Origin: Sarcocystis neurona
Taxonomy: Eukaryota; Apicomplexa; Conoidasida; Eucoccidiorida; Sarcocystidae
Direction: 5' to 3'
Assembly (NCBI GenBank): GCA_000727475.1
Contig: KL647302.1
Span: forward strand, 933,449 to 997,448
Length of the DNA stretch: 64,000 bases
A program made the translations under genes and the position numbers. Below, in pieces: positions 32,860-43,400 of the stretch (position 1 is its first letter; every line of letters begins with the position of its first letter). The notes beneath the pieces were generated by a model. That model did no database searches and was not told the origin of the DNA. It was given only the letters and a program-made list of their open reading frames with translations.

Positions 32860-33050
32860 GTGGCGCGGCCTTCGTTGCTCAGCGTCCGCCGCATACGGCA
32901 GACACTTGAACGCCGACAAGAGGAAGAAGAAGATGCAGCAGCTGCAGAGAAGAGAGCGGCAGCAAAGGAGCTTACGACTGCCCCAGCAAAGAGAAACCGT
33001 CTGCGCCGCAGGCGCTCAGGACTACTCGCCGAATCCACCAATGGGCGCAC
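32860..33050 (+). CDS. Possible basic and acidic helical exon
   Basis: The frame reads VRRIRQTLERRQEEEEDAAA, followed by a Lys/Ala/Arg-rich segment. It looks like real coding sequence next to the minisatellite. It may be an upstream exon of the plus-strand gene around 33.9-36.2 kb. Splice sites were not fixed. Confidence 0.35.
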
Positions 33051-33871
33051 AATCACGCAGACGTCCACAGAGACACACACCCATACGAATACACATGAAA
33101 CCACTTTTACATAGGAACACACATACATACATACATCCGTGTATGTATATATATATATATAAGATGGATATACGTGAACGGAGAGCGACGTTTGCTGCGC
33201 CTGCACATGCGCTGGTCCAAGACAAGAGAGAGAGAGGTGCGTGCGCGTCTCAGCAGCTCCCCGTTGCCTGGAAAAGGGCTTCTTCTGCTCTACAGGACGC
33301 AGCAGCAGACAACAGTCTCAGGCCCCGGTGCCCCTCAATCTTCCTCAGAATTTCTGTTGCACCTCCTATCCTGTGAAGCAGATACAGCAGTTACCATCTC
33401 ACATTGCGTCTGCACAGGCGCACCTCTCTGTTGGTGGTGGCGTTGTGAACGACACACAGACAGACATAGAGAGGCACCCATGTCTGGGCGTCACCACGTA
33501 CAGGTACCTACACAGCAATATACACTGATGTGACTACGCAGTAGACAAGTTCACATATATATTAATATTGACGTGTATGTGTTAGAGAAGCAAGTACGGC
33601 TGCCGGTCAGCAGGGGCACGTGAATACATACAAAAACATGTTTGTACTGATGTACCTATATCGGAGAGGCAGACGAACGTGCGCGTCCATACGTGCGTGT
33701 ACATCTGTATCTAGATATCATGGAGAAATATTAGTAAGCTCATTGTACGAAGGATACGGATACGTGTATAAGCCCGAAGAAGCAGATACTCATCGAACGG
33801 CGTTCGTTTCAGTGAGAAGAAGCGACGTCTCGACTGCCCCTGTTGCAGCTGTTGCCGGATTATACCTGCAG

Positions 33872-36160
33872 GTCCGGCTGCAGCGGGAAGTGGGTGAGAA
33901 GCTGCGCATGCAGCAGCGCCTCGCAGAGCAGCGGGTGCTGCAGCAGGGCCTGCCGCGTCGTCACGGGCATCTGAGCAGCGAGTGCCTGCACTTCGTAGAC
34001 GATCTGCTGCAGCTGCTGGATAGAGAGCGAGGCGGCGAGCTGCAGCCGCAAGCAGCACACGACAAAACAGCAGCAACAACAGCACGCGTCCCCAGCAGCA
34101 CCGACCACGCAGTAGCAGCAGCAGGAGCTTCGCAGCAGCGCCAGCAGAAGCTCACGACAGCAACAGCAGCACCACCGCGGCACGCATTCTGCAGCAGGGG
34201 CACAGCAGCAGGGAAGCGCTGCTGCTTCCAGCAGCATGCACACGTATTATACATACAATTCAGGAGACGTATGCGGGCGTGTATCTATGTGTGTGTGTGT
34301 GTGGGGGCATATATACGGATGTAGAGCACAAGTGTCTGATGCGTCCACTACGTCGTGCTCCCACACAGGTGTTTGTGTATATATATATATATATATGCTC
34401 CCAGCGGAGCAGAGAGAGACACAGAAATATACACGTATATATAGGGATGCCAGGTGTGTACGAATCGACATATGTAGGCTTTTGTGTAGAGACACACACA
34501 CGCATGTTGCAGGACGTGGCAGTGGGTAGTGCACCCTCACACATGCGCGTGTGTGTCGGTGTGTGTGCGGCTGCCGGCGGCTGGCGACTCGCCGTAGCAG
34601 CTCGTGGAAGCATTTTCAGCACGACAGCCGGACAACGACGTGGCCCCCGCACAGCGCAGCAACAGAAGCGTGCGCAGAAGCGCAAGCCGCAGCACCAGCA
34701 ACAACCGGGGCAGCGCGAGCGGACGCGCATGCACCGACGCAGCGCAGCCCCGCCGCGCAACACGGGGACAGCGCCGCGCAGCAAAGCAGGGACCGCCCAG
34801 CAGCAGCAGCAACACAGCAGCAGGAGCGGCTGCTGCGGCATCGGCAAGAGTAGCAGCACACAAGAGGGCCACGCAGCAGGCGCGCACTTGCAGTGCTTCG
34901 GGGGTGAATCTGCCTTGAGGATCCAGGATGGTGAGTGTTCGGGGAAGGGCAGCAGCAGGGGCTCGCACACCAGCAGCAGCGGCGCCCGGTGCTGCAGCCC
35001 AGGCGTTGTTGCTGCTGCTGCGGTACCGCATGGACGACGACTGCATTGCTTGAAGAGGAACGCCCGCTGCGACGCCCGCGCCGGCTTCCCCGCCTCCTGC
35101 GGCCTTGCGTCGGCTACTTGGACCGCTGCTGCCTCCCCTCATGCTGCTTCTAGCGCTGCTGCTCCCACCAACGTTGCTGCTGCTTCGGTCCCACACAAAA
35201 GACAAAGAGAAGCTGCGCCTCGGCTGCTGCCCCCCCCCGCTCCTTCAGGTGGTGAAACTCGCATTGGTGCTGCTCCTGTCGGAGTGCGCCCGCCGTGCGC
35301 TGCTGCGGCTGCTCTGTTCTCAGCCCGTGTCCACAGGAGTAGCTGCTTCCTCAGCACTGCCGACCGTCCCAGTGGCCTGCAGGCTTATCTTGAAACTGCT
35401 GCCGTCACCTACGTAGTGGCCCTACGGCTCCCTCTCCCCACGTGCACACACACGTATACACGTGGACGTCCAGAAGAGAGACAGATGCAACACAAGCGGA
35501 AGGACAGACTGACGCAGAAAACTGCACACGTATATATGCATGTGCAAGTCGTATACGCGCATCTGGGCATGCAGTTGGGTGGGCCGGTATACGCGTGTGC
35601 GAGGCGGTGGTCGAGAGGAACTGCCGCTGCGGCTGCTGCGGCCCGCGTCTCTGTGAGTGAGTGGCTGTTGCTGGGTGCGGAACGGACGAGGCCACGGGAA
35701 GATGGACTTCCCAAGCGGAGGCAAACAGGGAAGACGAAGAGAACGTTGATAAATTTCTGCACATTACCCTTCTAACACGTGCGCCCCAGGCCCGGCTGCC
35801 TTGCTCTCCTCAGGCGGGAGGTGCAGCACCCTCCGCTGAAGCGACGCGTGGGCCTTCCTGCTGAAGCAGCCGCTGCCGCGAAGACAAAGAAGAAGAAGAG
35901 AACACAACGAAGAAGAGAGGAGGCTGGTGCCGCGGTCCTCTTCTCTTGTTGGGGATGCGCCTAGTTTTTGCTGCAGCCCCTGCTGCCGCGGTTTCTCCTG
36001 TGGGAGACGGCCGACGTGTCCCTGCTGCGGGAAGAGGCGTTGTTGCTGCTAGTTTACGACAGGTTGTCGCTGTTGCGCATCAGAGCGCTCCTGACGACGT
36101 GCTGCAGTGGGGGTGCGCGGCTGCAGCAGAGACTGCTGCTGCCGCTACTCTCTGAGAAAC
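33872..36160 (+). CDS. Gln/Arg-rich protein gene, partially resolved exons
   Basis: Exon 33872-34243 (124 codons) starts after an acceptor ending ATACCTGCAG. It begins VRLQREVGEKLRMQQRLAEQ, continues with SSECLHFVDDLLQLLDRERG, and ends at GTATTA. This looks like a coiled coil or helical bundle. After a microsatellite intron, an exon of about 34600-34926 encodes basic Gln-rich sequence (KRAQKRKPQHQQQPGQRERT) and ends GATG followed by GTGAGTG, an excellent donor. A further open part at about 35090-35410 reads NVAAASVPHKRQREAAPRLL. Two overlapping plus frames occupy 35780-36160. The phase between the first two exons did not match, so an intermediate exon is missing. No family recognised. Confidence 0.5.
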
Positions 36161-36387
36161 GCGACTGGTCCGCTGCTAGCTGCTGCGGGGACGCCGGTAC
36201 CCCGCGTCACACACAGGCAGGTGACTACTGCCCAAGGGAGACGCGCACACAAATCGGCGTCTCCCCAGAGACACGGGAACGATTCCCACACGCGGTCGAG
36301 TATTTATATGCACATGTGTACCTGTGGAGAATGTACAGACACATACGGAAAAACTTTAAGATAAGCGCTGTTGCATAGCAACGCAGC

Positions 36388-36860
36388 TCAGACGCAGTGC
36401 CACATACACAACAGCTTCAACCGCCCAAGTGCTGGAACGGGTATAGCAGCTATCACGAGCACGCAAGGCCTGTCCTCATTCTGAGCGTAGAGCAGCAGCC
36501 TTCCTGTTTTGTGCTCTCTGCGTGCCACACTCCTGGTGCTGCTGCTGGTTCGGCGGCCGCCCCCGACCCCACCAGGGCAACGGAATTTCAAGGAAAGCCG
36601 CTGCCGGAGCGCTGCGCTCGGCTTTAACCGCGCTCTCACGGGGCCGAAAACAGCTGCGCGGATGCAGCTCCTGCCCAGAAAGCTGCAGTTGCGCCAGCTT
36701 CTCGTCGTCGGGTCCTGCACTTCGCCGGCCTGCTGCCAAAGTAGTCGAAGGATGTCTTCTGCTGCTGGAGAAGGGAAGCGATTGAGACACGGCAGCGAAC
36801 GAACCAGCGGCGGCAAAAAGGCGGCGCAAATTCACTGCACTGGCAGTCCACACGTTATTG
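36388..36860. other. Complex sequence, strand uncertain
   Basis: The minus frame (GPDDEKLAQLQLSGQELHPR) and the plus frame (LQLRQLLVVGSCTSPACCQS) both look plausible over the same bases. A TA microsatellite follows at 36895-36915. Confidence 0.3.
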
Positions 36861-37098
36861 TGTGTCTCTTCCAACATATCCTTAGGACAACAAAAATATA
36901 TATATATATATATGCGTATACAACGTATATGCATGTCTTGATACTGCAGCACCTAGTAGAGAGAGAGAAGCGATGACAGCTGCAGCAGGTGCAGCAGATG
37001 TCTCTGCTGGAAAAAGTAGATCAGCAACAACAGCACTGGCAGTAAAGATAGAAGCAGCAGCAGCACAGCAGCAGCTGTAGAAACTCGTAGTCAGTAGG

Positions 37099-37620
37099 TT
37101 AGAGATTCGCGTTCAGCGGAGGTCTGCTGCCTTTGCTCGCCTGGGGAAAGAGTCCTCTGCTGCAGGTGCAACACATAGGACGAAGAACGTTGTCCCGGCC
37201 AGCGCGCAATGCAAAAAGGCCGCAGAACTCACGCTGCTGCTCCGCGGGTCGGCTGGCACAGAATTTTCGCGTCCGCAGTTCTGCCGCGCCACACTGCCGC
37301 TGCTTTTTATCGACTCTCCCCACTTCGCTGCTCCATCGCCTCGACGCGCCGAGGAAGGCTTTTTGGGAATGTTCTACTGCTGGTGACTCTGCTGAAGCGG
37401 AGACTGTGCTTCTGCTGTTGCATATGTCGTCACAGGCTACTGTCCTACGACTGCTCGCCGTGCAAGACGATAGGCATAACAGTCTACGGTAGTCTTTCCC
37501 CTGCTGCTGCCCCCTATGGCTCGCTGGGGGTTGCTGCTGGTACTGTTGCTGGTGACTCCGCTGCTCGTTTCTGTCTTGACGCAGAAGAGCGATGATGCGC
37601 TGAGGGAGAAGTGGCCCCAT
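37099..37620 (-). CDS. Hypothetical protein, 173 codons from ATG
   Basis: The ORF starts with ATG (MGPLLPQRIIALLRQDRNEQ) and runs through a short Gln-rich patch into complex sequence with evenly spread charges (FLGASRRWSSEVGRVDKKQR) to a TAA. The peptide has ordinary composition, rare in this repeat-rich area. It overlaps the start of a plus-strand signal-peptide ORF (37516-37743), so at most one of the two 5' ends is real. No family recognised. Confidence 0.45.
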   Translation of the reverse strand: MGPLLPQRIIALLRQDRNEQRSHQQQYQQQPPASHRGQQQGKDYRRLLCLSSCTASSRRTVACDDICNSRSTVSASAESPAVEHSQKAFLGASRRWSSEVGRVDKKQRQCGAAELRTRKFCASRPAEQQREFCGLFALRAGRDNVLRPMCCTCSRGLFPQASKGSRPPLNANL

Positions 37621-37743
37621 CCGGTGGTGCTGCAGGGTCGTACGCTAGCCACGCCGGAGAGACGCGTGCACCAGCAACGCGCACGCGCCGCAGACAAGCA
37701 GATACACAAATGTATATTCACAAGCACTGACGAACAAATATAG
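37516..37743 (+). CDS. Short ORF with a typical N-terminal signal peptide
   Basis: From an ATG, the first 22 residues form a textbook secretory signal: MARWGLLLVLLLVTPLLVSV, then LT before a polar, charged continuation (KSDDALREKWPHPVVLQGR). The ORF is 75 codons and closes at TAG. It may be a complete small secreted peptide or the first exon of a larger protein. Downstream on the same strand, 37980-38080 also looks coding (YGLEVPLSEVCEGFPFVWKQ). Signal peptides matter in coccidia for secreted antigens and for apicoplast import, but the partner exons are not established. Confidence 0.45.
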   Translation: MARWGLLLVLLLVTPLLVSVLTQKSDDALREKWPHPVVLQGRTLATPERRVHQQRARAADKQIHKCIFTSTDEQI

Positions 37744-38315
37744 CGGCAGATATCTATAGAGGTGTCCAACGAGAACACATGTTCCTGTAGCACCTGCAGT
37801 AAAGCAGACTTGTTGCGCCCCGTGCTGCTGTTGCCGTCCCTTGCGCGCGCGCGTGCATGCGCAGCAATAAAACAGCAGCATGCCACTCGAGGTTGCACGC
37901 CTGTCCAGCCGTTCGAATTTTTGTCGACTCTCGGCGACAATCGGATCTTCGCGAGGAAAGAAAAGCCCCGCGCAGTTTCCCAGTTACGTCTATGGACTCG
38001 AAGTGCCGCTGAGCGAAGTGTGTGAGGGATTCCCTTTTGTGTGGAAACAATATACGGGACGAGACACAGGCTCGCCGCTGCTGCTGCTGCTGCACCTACT
38101 ACTGCCACCGGTGTTCCTGCTCCTCTTGACGCTGCTGGCGCTACCGGTGGTGCCCGTGCTGCTGGCCGTGGTGCTACTGCCGTCACGGTGCTGCTGCTGC
38201 TGCTGGTGCAGCACTCCCGCAGTGTCTGTACACCCGGGAAACTCGGATGCCCGTTCCCCTCTCTTCTGTCAGCATCTGCTCTTTCTCTTCCTCACTGCCT
38301 CTCAATCGTCCACGA

Positions 38316-38320
<5 letters not shown>

Positions 38321-38357
<37 letters not shown>
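38321..38357. repeat. (CA)n run at the left side of the assembly gap
   Basis: An uninterrupted CACACA run immediately before the N block. Confidence 0.95.
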
Positions 38358-38358
<1 letters not shown>

Positions 38359-38369
38359 ACACGACGACA

Positions 38370-38775
38370 NNNNNNNNNNNNNNNNNNNNNNNNNNNNNNN
38401 NNNNNNNNNNNNNNNNNNNNNNNNNNNNNNNNNNNNNNNNNNNNNNNNNNNNNNNNNNNNNNNNNNNNNNNNNNNNNNNNNNNNNNNNNNNNNNNNNNNN
38501 NNNNNNNNNNNNNNNNNNNNNNNNNNNNNNNNNNNNNNNNNNNNNNNNNNNNNNNNNNNNNNNNNNNNNNNNNNNNNNNNNNNNNNNNNNNNNNNNNNNN
38601 NNNNNNNNNNNNNNNNNNNNNNNNNNNNNNNNNNNNNNNNNNNNNNNNNNNNNNNNNNNNNNNNNNNNNNNNNNNNNNNNNNNNNNNNNNNNNNNNNNNN
38701 NNNNNNNNNNNNNNNNNNNNNNNNNNNNNNNNNNNNNNNNNNNNNNNNNNNNNNNNNNNNNNNNNNNNNNNNNNN
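38370..38775. other. Assembly gap, 406 N
   Basis: All bases are N. (CA)n runs flank both sides, so the gap probably reflects an unresolved CA microsatellite of unknown true length. ORFs drawn across it are artefacts. Confidence 0.99.
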
Positions 38776-38778
38776 CCA

Positions 38779-38779
<1 letters not shown>

Positions 38780-38818
<39 letters not shown>
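38780..38818. repeat. (CA)n run at the right side of the assembly gap
   Basis: Same CA motif as on the left side of the gap. Confidence 0.95.
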
Positions 38819-38825
<7 letters not shown>

Positions 38826-38849
38826 ACGGCAACAGCTGCCGCAGCAGCA

Positions 38850-38918
38850 GGGGCAGTCACTGGGCAGCAGCAGGGGCAGTCACTGGGCAGCAGCAGGGGC
38901 AGTCATTGGGCAGCAGCA
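38850..38918 (+). repeat. 23-bp tandem repeat, three units
   Basis: Three consecutive copies beginning GGGGCAGTCACTGGGCAGCA (the third has one substitution). Because 23 is not a multiple of three, the frame rotates each unit and the plus strand stays open. Confidence 0.9.
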
Positions 38919-39059
38919 GTGACAATGAACAGCAGCCGCAACACAGGAGCTAAAGCAGCAGCACCAGCGGCAGCAACAGACCGAGAGGCAACAGCAGCAG
39001 CTCCTCGTTCGTCGGAAAATACAACCGTACCTCGACCGCAGCAATAGTTCAGTCCAGTA

Positions 39060-39537
39060 CATCGCAGCGGCGCAGATCCAGAAGGGCCCACATCGCCGCA
39101 GCAAGACCAGCAGCAGCACCAGCAGCGCCACCCGCAGCGCGCGTCAAGCAGGAGCCGTCCTGCGCAGGCTTAACAACACCAAGCCGTTGGCCACGCGGCA
39201 ACAGGAGTACGCCCCTGGCTGCATCCCTGTACGGAGTTACGAAGTAAGGGCAGCCACAGCACCGCAACAGCAGCAGCAGTACCAGCATCACACCCCGCAG
39301 TCTCAGCAGGTGCGACGTAGGGGCAGCAGCAGCAGCAGCCGCAGCAGTTTCCAAAGCAAAGTTTCCCGAAAGGAGGACTGTCGCAGCCGAAGCGGCGAGA
39401 ACGCAGCTGTCTGGGGCAGCAGCGAAGCTTCGGATCAACGGCAGCACGTGGCTAGCTGTAGCAACAAGACTTTCTGCTGCACCACCGTCCGAAGCTGGAG
39501 CACAAGAAGAGGAGGAGGAGGAGCGGCATTATCTTGA
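39060..39537 (+). CDS. Ser/Gln-rich exon region
   Basis: A Ser-rich start leads into complex sequence (AGAVLRRLNNTKPLATRQQE, then YAPGCIPVRSYEVRAATAPQ), then a Gln and Ser run, and a final stretch (SRKEDCRSRSGENAAVWGSS) up to a TGA. This is convincing coding sequence, but I could not fix splice sites. It may be an N-terminal exon of the gene that continues into the glycyl-tRNA synthetase, or a separate gene. Confidence 0.5.
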
Positions 39538-39849
39538 TCAATTTTCCGCAGCAAGACATCTCAGTCACCACGCGTATGCTCCCGCGGACTGCAGAAGTAT
39601 GCGTGGGAGTACCTCACGTAGAAACAAAACCGCTGCCGTTTGTCATAGGGGACAGTATCGCCAGAACTCCGAAGAGGCCTCCAGGTTGAAGCAATATGTC
39701 CAGGACTCCGAAGAGGCTCCCAGCTTGGCGGCTGCTGCTGCTGCATCCGTTAGCGTTGTCGCTCTGCTGTGCTGCGCTACGTTGAAGGCGCTCCTGTTGT
39801 TCTTACCCCTCGCTGCTGCCATGGCGGCGACTGTTGTTTGCTCGGCGCC

Positions 39850-40362
39850 GCTCACTGGCAACAACGCCACGTCTCTTTGCTGCTGCGCTGGCGCCAGGCG
39901 AGAATGCTGCGCGCACAGCCTCAGCAGCAGCAGCAGGAGCGACGGCCCGAGAGACAGTTCAACGGGAGCAGGATGCGCAGCAACACAGAGCTTTGCAGTT
40001 TCCATGCAAAGGGCAGCCCTGTTCCGGATCCAGACGCGTCAGCGCCTTCTTCAGAGCGCCTTTCTTTTGGAAGAGCCCCACGGCAGCTACGGCAGCGGCC
40101 CCGCACTCCGCGCCAGCGCGACAGCCAGCAGCAGCAGCGACGCCCCGTACAGCCGCCCTCGCGCCTTCTGCAGCAGCTCTTTCAACAGGGGCCCGGCGTG
40201 CAGCTTCATCGTTGGCGGGACAAGCCAGTTTTTGAGCAGCAGTTCATGCAGCTGCAGCAGACGCTGCAGCAGCCCCGCGAAAAAATGCAACAGGAGAGTC
40301 TGCAAAGAATCCGTGGTCAACAGCAGCAGCAGTTGCAGCAGCACCCCGCAGACCTGCAATAG
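39850..40362 (+). CDS. Gln-rich exon region upstream of the GlyRS core
   Basis: The frame reads ERRPERQFNGSRMRSNTELC, then FGRAPRQLRQRPRTPRQRDS, then PGVQLHRWRDKPVFEQQFMQ, then a dense Gln tract ending in TAG at 40360-40362. The charge and aromatic content support real coding. It precedes the first recognisable GlyRS exon by about 0.2 kb on the same strand, so it may be that gene's N-terminal extension or the end of a separate Gln-rich protein. Confidence 0.5.
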   Translation, partial: AHWQQRHVSLLLRWRQARMLRAQPQQQQQERRPERQFNGSRMRSNTELCSFHAKGSPVPDPDASAPSSERLSFGRAPRQLRQRPRTPRQRDSQQQQRRPVQPPSRLLQQLFQQGPGVQLHRWRDKPVFEQQFMQLQQTLQQPREKMQQESLQRIRGQQQQQLQQHPADLQ

Positions 40363-40466
40363 CAAAGCCACCATCACCAATAGGGGCAGCACGAGGCGTC
40401 CGTCGTCGGCCCAAGCGGTCGTCAAGCCGTGCGGCAAAGCGCCTGCTTCTACGTCTGGCGACGCAG

Positions 40467-43400
40467 CAGCAGCAGCTGGGGAACGAGAAGTTGCAGATGC
40501 AGGACGGCACAGGCGCAGCGCAGAGGCTCAGTGGGGAAGGTACACCGGACCGGCTTCCCCCGAGCGGCGTGTCACCGTCAGTTTGGAAAAACTGCGCGTC
40601 TTTTGCAGAGAGAAGGGGCTGCTGTTGCCGGTCGGTCTCCCACGTATGTTCCGTTAGCACGGCTGGGTGTGATGGGCCGGCGTGCGAGGGCTCACGCGGT
40701 GTACGTACACCCCTCGCGCCTGCTGCTCAGACCCCGCACGTGCTCTACTCGCCTCCCGGTACATGTGTCTCTTCCTTCTTTTGTGTCCCTCGTTGTATCC
40801 TCTCCGACCCGTATGTGTGTATGTGTTTTGTCGCAGCTAGTAGACTTGTACAGTAGATCGAAGGCACACGAATGTTTTATGTAGCTGGAGCGTGTGTGTC
40901 TAGCAACAAGGGAAGTCGTCCAGCGTGTGGCGGTCTCCTTTCTCTGCCAGCGTCTCGCAGGAGGCCAGAGCCGTGCTCTTCCTTTGCTAACCCTATCCCC
41001 GTATACCCTAGAGGTCTATACAGATATATAAACCTTCGTGGGTCTCACCGAAGCGTGGGCTTAGAAGCACAAGGACACAGGGACAGGCAGGGGAAAACGG
41101 GTAGGTGGGGAGCGACAGATGGAGAGACGCATTAATGGGGAGGGGAGGCACCGCCAAACAGAACAGACGTACGTCTACACACGGGGACAATTTTGCAGGA
41201 AGAAATGCGTGCGTGTGTGTACGTATAGCGAGAGACAGAGAGAGAAAACACGCAGCAGAAGAGTGTCTGGCCTTTGACGTGTGCTGCGCCTACTGGTGAG
41301 CTTGCGGGTTGCACGCCTTGCGCGCAGGCAGCAGAGGCATACGGCGGTCTGCGGGGCACGGTGGACTTCGGCGTGACAGGGTGGCTGCTGCTGGAAAACA
41401 TCCGCAGCGCTTTGAAGCGCTTCTTCCTCCACGGCGCGCCTTCTCTGCGGCATCTGACTCCAGCAGAAGAAGCGCCGCGGGAGGCAGCAGCAAGAGCGGC
41501 AGCACCGGTGAGAAGGGCAGCACCCGCAGCAGGTGCTGCGCCCGAACCGGCAGCAGGAGCGGCAGCCGATAGAGGAACACCAACAGCAACAGGAGCAGCC
41601 GAAGGAGGACGTGGAGGAGGAGGAGGGGGAGGGGGAGCTGCGGGGAAAAAGGTGTCAAGGGCAGAAGCCACACAACCGGCGGAGAAAAAACAGGAAGCGT
41701 CAGCAGCAGCGCGAGGCGCAGAACAACGCGGAAGAACGAGGACGACCGCCTCGGCGGCAAACAGAAGAGGTGAAGTAGCAGAAGGACGAGGGAGAGCAGC
41801 AGCCGAAGAAGCAGACGAAGAGAGTGTAGCTTTGGGACCGGTGTACGCCGTTGAAACGGCCGCACTTGGACCCCCGGCGTTGTGGAGGGCAAGTGGACAC
41901 GAGGCACACTTCTTCGATGCTCTCGTGCAGTGTACAGACACCGGAAAAGTGCTCAGGTGTGTCCCTCACGGAGCGTTCTTCGCCTGACCTTTTCTCTTTT
42001 CCAACCCCGAAACACGCAGCCCTTCGTTTCCCCTTGCTTTTTTGGGTAGAGAGACAGAGACAAATGGACACCAGCGGAAGGAAGAAAGGAGACAGCTTTA
42101 TAGATACACGTATACATAGGTGTACATGCACACATGTACAGATGCACCCGTGTTTTATTGTAGATATACATATATATATGTATATATATGCGAGGGAGAC
42201 AGATCTATAGATACACATGTATATAGGTGGTCAAGTATACATGCACAGATGCACCCGTGTTTTATTGTAGATATATATGTGGGCGAGAGCGTAGGTCCAT
42301 TACTGTGGGTCGCGTTTGACATGGCTGCAATGTTTTTCCGCGTGTGTTTTCCTATCCTGACGTGTGCGTCACCACCTCACAACGCCTACGTGGCCATACC
42401 TCTCTCTGCAAATGGCACAGAGAGAGACGGGGAGGAAGCAACCTGGTCGACGAAGATCTACATATACATATACATAGATACAGACTGAGAGATAGAGATT
42501 CTCAGGTGTGTCTATATATATATATGTGTGTATGTACACACGCGTAGAGTGAACTCATTGTTGCACAAGAATAAACAGAGAGGATAGACAGACTCCCGTG
42601 CAGGTATATATATATATATATGTAACGCGCTTCATGCAGATATACTTACACGTATATATATCTATATGTGTCCGAAGATGTCCAAGCGAAGCGTTATCTT
42701 GAGAGAGGAAGAGAGACACTGAAGTCGACGAAGAAATACGTTTCTGCATGTCGTAGGGGGCACGGCAGCGTGCTCTTGCTTCCAGCGTTCGAAACTGCGC
42801 GGGTAGGTCAGCGCTGGGCTACGAAGGGGCCACTGCAGGTTGGTGGACGTTTCGTCAACTCTGCCACGGATCTCTTGCTTTGATTTCCGCTCTCTCTCTA
42901 TACCCATTGGTGGGAACGCGTAGGGACCCGTCCACTTGTAACTGCAGGTTCATAATGAAACAACCGCACGTTCCAACTTCTTGGAACGCAGCAGGCAGCG
43001 ACGCGTTGTGTGCGGGAGTGTGCCTGTGCACGTCTTTATATACGTATCTTTCCCACATAATATACATGTGTGTGCCTCAAACACGTGCCGGCGGACACAC
43101 CTTTGTAGACATGGAAAGTGCGGTGTTGTTACGGATAGACGCGCATACATATCTATCCTAGATATACATGTATATATATTTATATACGTGTGTATCCGGG
43201 GGGCATGTGCCTCCTCTCCCATATCTATAAACATGTATATACATATCTGTTATATGCATATGTATGCATGGGACATGTGCCTGCTCTGGCTTGTCTATAA
43301 ATATGTGTGTACGTGTCTATCCTTTATATATACATATTTATACGTGTATCCGTGGGGTACGTGCCTCTTCTGGCTTGTCTCTAAATATGGATATACGGGT

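Noticed and set aside
32259..32919. Minus-strand Cys/Trp/Leu-rich ORFs of 160-170 codons
   Set aside because: Produced by the 17-bp minisatellite, which is open in every minus frame; not treated as genes.
38183..39047. Long ORFs spanning the N block
   Set aside because: They exist only because N was translated as X; the 406 N and the CA repeats carry no coding evidence.
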